Positions 61,201 to 64,000 of a stretch of 64,000 bases of DNA are shown here, in pieces; the stretch's first letter is position 1; each line of letters opens with the position of its first letter. Position numbers and translations under genes: made by a program. The DNA is taken from assembly GCA_903813345.2 (NCBI GenBank), contig CAIIXF020000012.1, positions 6,471,615 through 6,535,614 of the forward strand, read 5' to 3'. The notes beneath the pieces were generated by a model. That model saw only the letters and a program-made list of their open reading frames with translations, had not been told where the DNA came from and did no database searches. The DNA is from Owenia fusiformis. Its lineage: Eukaryota > Annelida > Polychaeta > Sabellida > Oweniidae.

Positions 61201-64000
61201 GATACAGTTATATTAGACTACAGAATTTTCTCCATGGACGTCTTCTATAATCTATTTCAAGATAAAAAATACATTTTTTGATTAAATAATTTCATTATTA
61301 TACATCTATCCGAAGGATGTGGGTGGGGTCCTTGGGGGCCTTGGATCGTCGGGACAACATGTATATATAATGGTCAACCAAGCACGCACACTTGCATTTG
61401 TCCTGGGGTTATACGGTACTATAAAACCCGTCAGTGCCATTGCAGAGGGAAGCGAACATTTGGCGGCGCTACGTCGCGATGTGTTGGAAATTCCATAGAA
61501 CAAATGTACATACAATGCTGTGTTGGTGGTGTTATTCCTCCACTTCCAACACCTCCGCCACCGACTGGTAAGAGGCTATACCTATATTTTATTTAGGTAT
61601 TAAGGCATTGGTTGTGCTGTTTATGCAATCTGGCAGTCTAGTTTGCAAGTTAGACCTCTCCCAAGACTATCGTCCATATAGAATTATGCTTGTACTAGTA
61701 AATGCCTGTGATTGATCGAAATGATGAAATCTGTCAACAGGCATATACATACTCCACCTCTGAAACATTATTTTCTAAATAGGACCAATTCCTGGAGCTG
61801 GATGGGGGCCTTGGGTGGAAGTCATTTGCGATCCACCTGCGGGATGCACTCCGTTGCACCCATTGGGTCGCAAACGTTCAGTAGAGAGTCAACTTGGATC
61901 CATTTCTATAGAGAAACGCCAGTCTGTATGCGTCATCACAAGCTACCAATGTGTATTTCATCGACAATGCTACGGAATATCATGCCAAGGAACTTCCTCC
62001 AAAAATGAAAATCGTCTTGCCTGCTGTCCAGGTATTATGATATTATAAAAATATAATACTGTACGTTCTGGAGAAAAAAATCGCTTTTAAAGTAATGAGT
62101 TAATATGGAGAAAATGGATGTCATTCTGTAACACATTTTTTAGGTTATGTATTTTATAGAATTACTTATTCAAACCCACTTGCTTAATGATTATATATAT
62201 AAAATAAAGACAACAAAAATATGAAATGAGTTAATAAGTGTTTTGACAATATATCATTATTATGAAAATTATTTCTAAAAAATCATATATAAAAGTATAT
62301 ATAAATCATTTTTGTGAAGAACCAAAACTCTAAAATAAGGGCCTCTGGAAATCTTTTATGAACACGCTAAACTGTACTGCTTTTAACAAATGGAATACAT
62401 CATTTGGAAGGTGAAGTACACAGAGGTACATCGTCTTTAGGCAAGAAATTACACTCCTCAATTATGCTTATGTATAACTTGAGATTTTACTTTGATTTTA
62501 TATTATTGAAGGGTTTAATTTCGAGGGACACATTATCTATCAAAAACAATGCAAAAGCTAGATAATGATTAAACGATAGTAAAAGTGATGTGTTTTATAT
62601 TTCAGAATCGCAACCTCCACCTGGTCCAACGCCACCACCAATAGGCCCAACACCACCGCCAGTAACTCCACCACCCGTGACTCCGCCACCCGTAACTCCA
62701 CCACCAGTGACTCCACCACCCGTGACTCCACCACCAGTGACTCCACCACCAGTGACCCCACCACCCGTGACTCCGCCACCAGTGACTCCACCACCCGTGA
62801 CTCCACCACCAGTGACTCCACCACCAGTGACTCCACCACCCGTGACTCCACCACCAGTGACTCCACCACCTGTGACTCCACCACCAGTGACTCCACCACC
62901 AACAAGTATTAACTAAGATATTGTCCATTTAACAAAAATTCATTTATGTCTATGGATTATGGAAAGCTATTTACAATATTCAATTCTATCTTCTCATTGT
63001 TTTGCTTTGTACTCTAGATATAAAGGAACAGTTTGCATTGCCTTCCTAATAGTCCCATCTGCTTTTCCGCATTTGTGTGCCACTCGAGCGCGAAAAACAT
63101 ATACATAACTTTAAACGCGGCCCTGCACTAAAAACGGCGCTAAACAAGTGAACCTTTTTGAGAAATGGTTATAAAGAAATTAAGCTATTATTATAGGGCT
63201 TTATGATTGTAACAGCAAAAATTCTCATTCAATCACCTTGATCAAATAACTATGCGTCATATTTCTGTGTGACAATTGAGATCAAGAGTGGGTAAAAAGC
63301 AGGTTCAAGAAAGAGAAATATCAAACAAATTAAATGCGGAAATCGGGTCCAAGTCACTGATCAAATCTTTCAAAATGATTTTTTTCGTCCAAAAATAGCG
63401 TTTGTCTAGGTTTGTCTACAGCTTTCCAGCTAAACTGTGAAATTTTCAGGGATGTGTCTACGTACGTATGAAGAGAGGAATGAATAGTTTTGGGGCATTC
63501 TTGGTAAATTCTAAGGCGGCCATTTTGGATTTTCAGTCCTGTATCTTGTGTGTCGAGGCTTATCCAGCCATACCGTTTCGTGGATTCATCTTAAAATTTT
63601 AGGGATGTTACTTCATTATGAAATTTAGAAATGATGAGTTTTTGGACAGTCTTTGTAAATGCCAGGGTGGCCATTTTGAATTTTCCGTCCCGAAAACCGT
63701 ATTCTATTTAAGGCTGCGATCCTGTTCACAGTGTGTGTGTTCTCAATTTTAGACGGATGTCCAACTGGGTACACCAAAATTTCTGAGCAATGTTTAACGT
63801 GCGGTGCATTTGTAAGTAATGTTTGTTACTTTGTTCCTTCCCATATAAAGGGCATATTCACATCATACACAGTGACCCTCGAATGCTCGATCTCGATTTC
63901 TTCGATATTAATCGTGGCTGTTGAACAAAAAGGCCGAATCATATTCTATTAAGCTTGCATTTTGTTTCCCTAGACTTATTTCAACAAATGCCCAAGTCAT
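46200..64000 (+). CDS. Gene P2: secreted multi-TSR protein with proline-rich linker (partial)
   Basis: The exons are 46200-46251, 48715-48821, 50788-50902, 55873-56058, 56463-56660, 57195-57389, 57669-57863, 58282-58482, 60908-61144, 61316-61567, 61783-62031, 62606-62905 or 62916, 63753-63811, and one starting at 63974. The order is signal peptide, H1, H2, five classical TSRs, three CC-ending TSR-like modules, a (PPPVT)16 linker, then a new cysteine-rich segment. All splice phases agree. It lacks the E module found in M and P1. If the linker exon ends at its in-frame TAA, the protein is 765 residues; if the phase-1 donor at 62906 is used, the gene leaves the window. It is a secreted protein of unknown role. 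Its introns carry an intact-looking mariner and several MITEs. Confidence 0.8.
47117..47507. mobile_element. PIF/Harbinger-like MITE in P2 intron 1
   Basis: Ends AACCTCAGTAACATTT and, inverted, AACCTTAGTCACATTT, flanked on both sides by TAA, a 3-bp duplication typical of PIF/Harbinger elements. The terminal CAGTCACATTT-like sequence resembles the 41514-42005 element. Confidence 0.6.
47773..48586. mobile_element. Palindromic TIR element with a doubled right arm
   Basis: Left end CAGGGTGTTCAAAAAACGCA; right end inverted CAGGGTGTTAAAAAAAACGC; TA on both sides. The left arm (to about 47970) pairs with 48220-48395 and again with 48395-48575, so the right arm is tandemly duplicated. No transposase is seen in 814 bp. 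Confidence 0.8.
48715..48821 (+). CDS. Gene P2 exon 2: H1 cysteine-hairpin module
   Basis: Phase 1 in, phase 0 out, 107 nt: SWSYAGKRKFTYAPCMKICK, then CKNIC after seven residues (CX3C-X7-CX3C). With exon 1 the split codon gives Val, as in M and P1. Confidence 0.85.
49205..50085 (+). mobile_element. tRNA-derived SINE, split by an insertion
   Basis: The 5' end GGGTTGGCCTAG (49211) continues at TAGTGGTTAAGG (49794, A-box-like) and GGTTCAAACCC (49859, B-box). The boxes are further apart than in a tRNA and a long unrelated body follows, so it is a SINE rather than a tRNA gene. Borders are approximate. Confidence 0.65.
49224..49792. mobile_element. Small TIR element inserted in the SINE head
   Basis: CAGGGCTTGCATTAACGGCG at the left and, inverted, CAGCGCTTGCATTAGGTTAA at the right. 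Removing it restores GGCCTAGTGGTTAAGG. CTAG occurs at both junctions; the exact target duplication and superfamily (possibly hAT) are unresolved. Confidence 0.65.
50788..50902 (+). CDS. Gene P2 exon 3: H2 cysteine-hairpin module
   Basis: Phase 0 in, phase 1 out, 115 nt: GYVVDAKCWNDC, 16 residues, CMDKC. It keeps all four cysteines of the H2 pattern. GY.V..KCW is shared with P1. Confidence 0.82.
51650..52365. mobile_element. Tc1-type MITE (716 bp)
   Basis: Ends CACTCTCCTCCATAAGTTTG and, inverted, CACTCCCCTCCATAAGTTTG, next to TA. The TIRs match for about 88 bp with only a few differences. No transposase is visible. Confidence 0.88.
52938..54173 (+). CDS. Mariner transposase (DD34D), two exons
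   Basis: Exons 52938-53633 and 53805-54173 join in phase 0 (donor GTAAGA, acceptor TTTTTCAG) to 354 residues, close to the usual 345 or so for mariners. The N-terminal paired-like helix-turn-helix region is followed by a linker WVPHDL (Mos1 family WVPHEL) and the catalytic set ITSDES, HWDNAPTHT and SPDLAPSDF; the last two Asp are spaced as in Mos1 (34 residues between). It catalyses cut-and-paste transposition into TA sites in the nucleus. An intron in a mariner transposase is unusual; the alternative is a coincidental insertion with splice-like ends, but the frame resumes exactly. Confidence 0.93.
53634..53804 (+). other. Intron in the mariner transposase
   Basis: 171 bp, AT-rich, GTAAGA...TTTTTCAG, inserted between AK and VLKRDL in the catalytic domain. 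It contains in-frame stops, so splicing is required for a full-length protein. Confidence 0.75.
54478..55872 (+). other. Rest of P2 intron 3
   Basis: No exon seen. An inverted pair AGATATATCTGTCACA occurs at about 54598 and 54649 as direct repeats with internal symmetry. Otherwise unremarkable AT-rich sequence. Confidence 0.45.
55873..56058 (+). CDS. Gene P2 exon 4: TSR domain
   Basis: A 186-nt phase 1-1 exon: GCRWTRWTPW, CSVTCGRGTRSKYRTRTEE, CIGSTMQYC, CNIGNC. Classical TSR. Confidence 0.9.
56099..56333 (+). repeat. Tandem repeat, about 96-bp unit, 2.4 copies
   Basis: ACGTAAAGTGATAGAATGGA and TCAATTAAACCAT recur in P2 intron 4; the first copy is more diverged. It has no evident function. 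Confidence 0.8.
56463..56660 (+). CDS. Gene P2 exon 5: TSR domain
   Basis: A 198-nt phase 1-1 exon: VCKWSIWTRWHQGGCSASCG, TRTRSKLYG, CFGNNIEQKTETC. Donor GTTTGT as in exon 4. Confidence 0.9.
57195..57389 (+). CDS. Gene P2 exon 6: TSR domain
   Basis: A 195-nt phase 1-1 exon: VCRWSDWSPWQQGACSVTCG, AKYRSKIYT, CYGNEIERTTVSC. The first Arg of the ladder is replaced by Lys. Confidence 0.9.
57669..57863 (+). CDS. Gene P2 exon 7: TSR domain
   Basis: A 195-nt phase 1-1 exon: VCKWNIWSAWQQGVCSVTCG, TETRTRIKLYG, CFGSSIEQRGAIPC, CPVPTP. It has no internal Met, so short-ORF scans miss it. It is a close sister of exon 8. Confidence 0.9.
58282..58482 (+). CDS. Gene P2 exon 8: TSR domain
   Basis: A 201-nt phase 1-1 exon: VCRWSPWSTWQQGICSVTCG, TETRTRSKLYG, CFGSSIEQRGAIQC, CPVSTP. 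It duplicates exon 7 with two extra codons in the middle loop. Confidence 0.9.
58483..60907 (+). other. P2 intron 8 (2.4 kb)
   Basis: AT-rich, with no exon, TIR element or array that I can support. Confidence 0.45.
60908..61144 (+). CDS. Gene P2 exon 9: CC-ending TSR-like module
   Basis: A 237-nt phase 1-1 exon: VCRWSNWGAW, RYYRTRQCHCRGKR, CVGVSIERAYKPCC, ending SPPPT. It matches the T-type class of P1 in its Trp ladder, CxC after the Arg ladder, C(V/I)GxSI and CC. Confidence 0.85.
61316..61567 (+). CDS. Gene P2 exon 10: CC-ending TSR-like module
   Basis: A 252-nt phase 1-1 exon: GCGWGPWGPW, RYYKTRQCHCRGKR, CVGNSIEQMYIQCC, ending in a proline-rich tail PPLPTPPPPT. It is a tandem sister of exon 9. 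Confidence 0.85.
61783..62031 (+). CDS. Gene P2 exon 11: diverged CC-ending module
   Basis: A 249-nt phase 1-1 exon: GPIPGAGWGPWVEVICDPPA, then LGRKRSVESQ (dibasic, a possible but weak processing site), CVFHRQCYGISC and a terminal ACCP. Only one WxxW remains, so TSR membership is inferred from the CC ending and position. Confidence 0.75.
62606..62905 (+). repeat. 15-bp coding minisatellite
   Basis: The unit CCACCAGTGACTCCA is repeated about 16 times with synonymous variants (GTGACT, GTAACT, GTGACC; CCACCC, CCACCA, CCGCCA). The variation is almost all silent. Confidence 0.92.
62606..62916 (+). CDS. Gene P2 exon 12: (PPPVT)16 linker, possible C terminus
   Basis: Phase 1 entry after TTTCAG; ESQPPPGPTPPPIGPT and then 16 PPPVT units of 15 bp each. 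An in-frame TAA follows at 62914. A donor GTATTA at 62906 would leave phase 1 and allow joining to 63753. Pro/Thr-rich repeats like this usually form extended, O-glycosylated stalks. Confidence 0.85.
62917..63752 (+). other. Sequence between linker exon and last exons
   Basis: Intron or 3' flank. About 63400-63540 and 63555-63690 look like two diverged copies of a segment (TTTTCAGGGATGT / TTTTAGGGATGTT and GGCCATTTTG.ATTTTC). Confidence 0.45.
63753..63811 (+). CDS. Gene P2 exon 13 (candidate): cysteine-rich segment
   Basis: A 59-nt exon, phase 1 in, phase 0 out, GTAAGT donor: GCPTGYTKISEQCLTCGAF. The phase fits the 62906 donor. It could instead begin the body of another gene. Confidence 0.6.
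63974..64000 (+). CDS. Gene P2 exon 14 (candidate, cut by window edge)
   Basis: After TTTCCCTAG the phase 0 reading is TYFNKCPSH, continuing the cysteine-rich segment of 63753-63811. Only nine codons are in the window. Confidence 0.45.

Noticed and set aside
62558-62928. Antisense frames through the proline-rich exon
   Set aside because: Shadows of the 15-bp coding repeat.
1-64000. LTR retroelements, endogenous viruses or Polintons
   Set aside because: No LTR pairs and no gag, integrase, capsid or envelope-like readings were recognised.

Overview
The window is animal nuclear DNA, AT-rich, with GT-AG introns of 0.1 to 5 kb, many Tc1/mariner-type elements and satellites. The coding content is almost entirely exons for thrombospondin type-1 repeats (TSRs), which indicates a metazoan. 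The mix looks like a marine invertebrate, but I cannot name the phylum. Nothing bacterial, no CRISPR array, no rRNA and no LTR or viral element was recognised.

Three paralogous genes for secreted, cysteine-rich, multi-TSR proteins fill the window. Gene M is on the minus strand: its ATG is at 5935, it runs left, and it leaves the window at the left edge. Gene P1 is on the plus strand (8594-30829, 23 exons) and looks complete; the exons sum to 4419 nt, an open frame of 1472 residues. Gene P2 is on the plus strand, begins at 46200 and probably leaves the window on the right. M and P1 are head to head across a 2.66 kb spacer. P2 follows P1 after a 15.4 kb repeat-filled gap.

All three genes start the same way. 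A first exon whose coding part is exactly 52 nt encodes a 17-residue signal peptide. It is followed by two exons that each encode a CX3C...CX3C helical-hairpin-like module (H1, H2). After that, M has TSR - E - TSRs - a VWC/pacifastin-like module; P1 has six copies of a [T-type TSR + E] exon pair, then classical TSRs and a terminal TSR ending in CC; P2 has five classical TSRs, three CC-ending TSR-like exons and a (PPPVT)16 linker. E is a cysteine module I do not recognise (C...CC...C...CxC). From H2 on, essentially every internal exon is symmetric phase 1-1, so exons can be duplicated or lost without breaking the frame.

The repeats record how the locus grew: a nearly identical 1321-bp duplication of a T+E cassette; a perfect 1500-bp tandem duplication whose endpoints lie inside TSR exons and create a hybrid exon; a mariner relic in one cassette intron with clean empty sites in its sister introns; an apparently intact mariner with an intron in its transposase, inside a P2 intron; and a three-level nest of elements in another P2 intron. 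The gap between P1 and P2 holds a LINE scrap, an inverted minisatellite, a 98-bp satellite, a GGTCCAAGTCCA-like array, foldbacks and small TIR elements.
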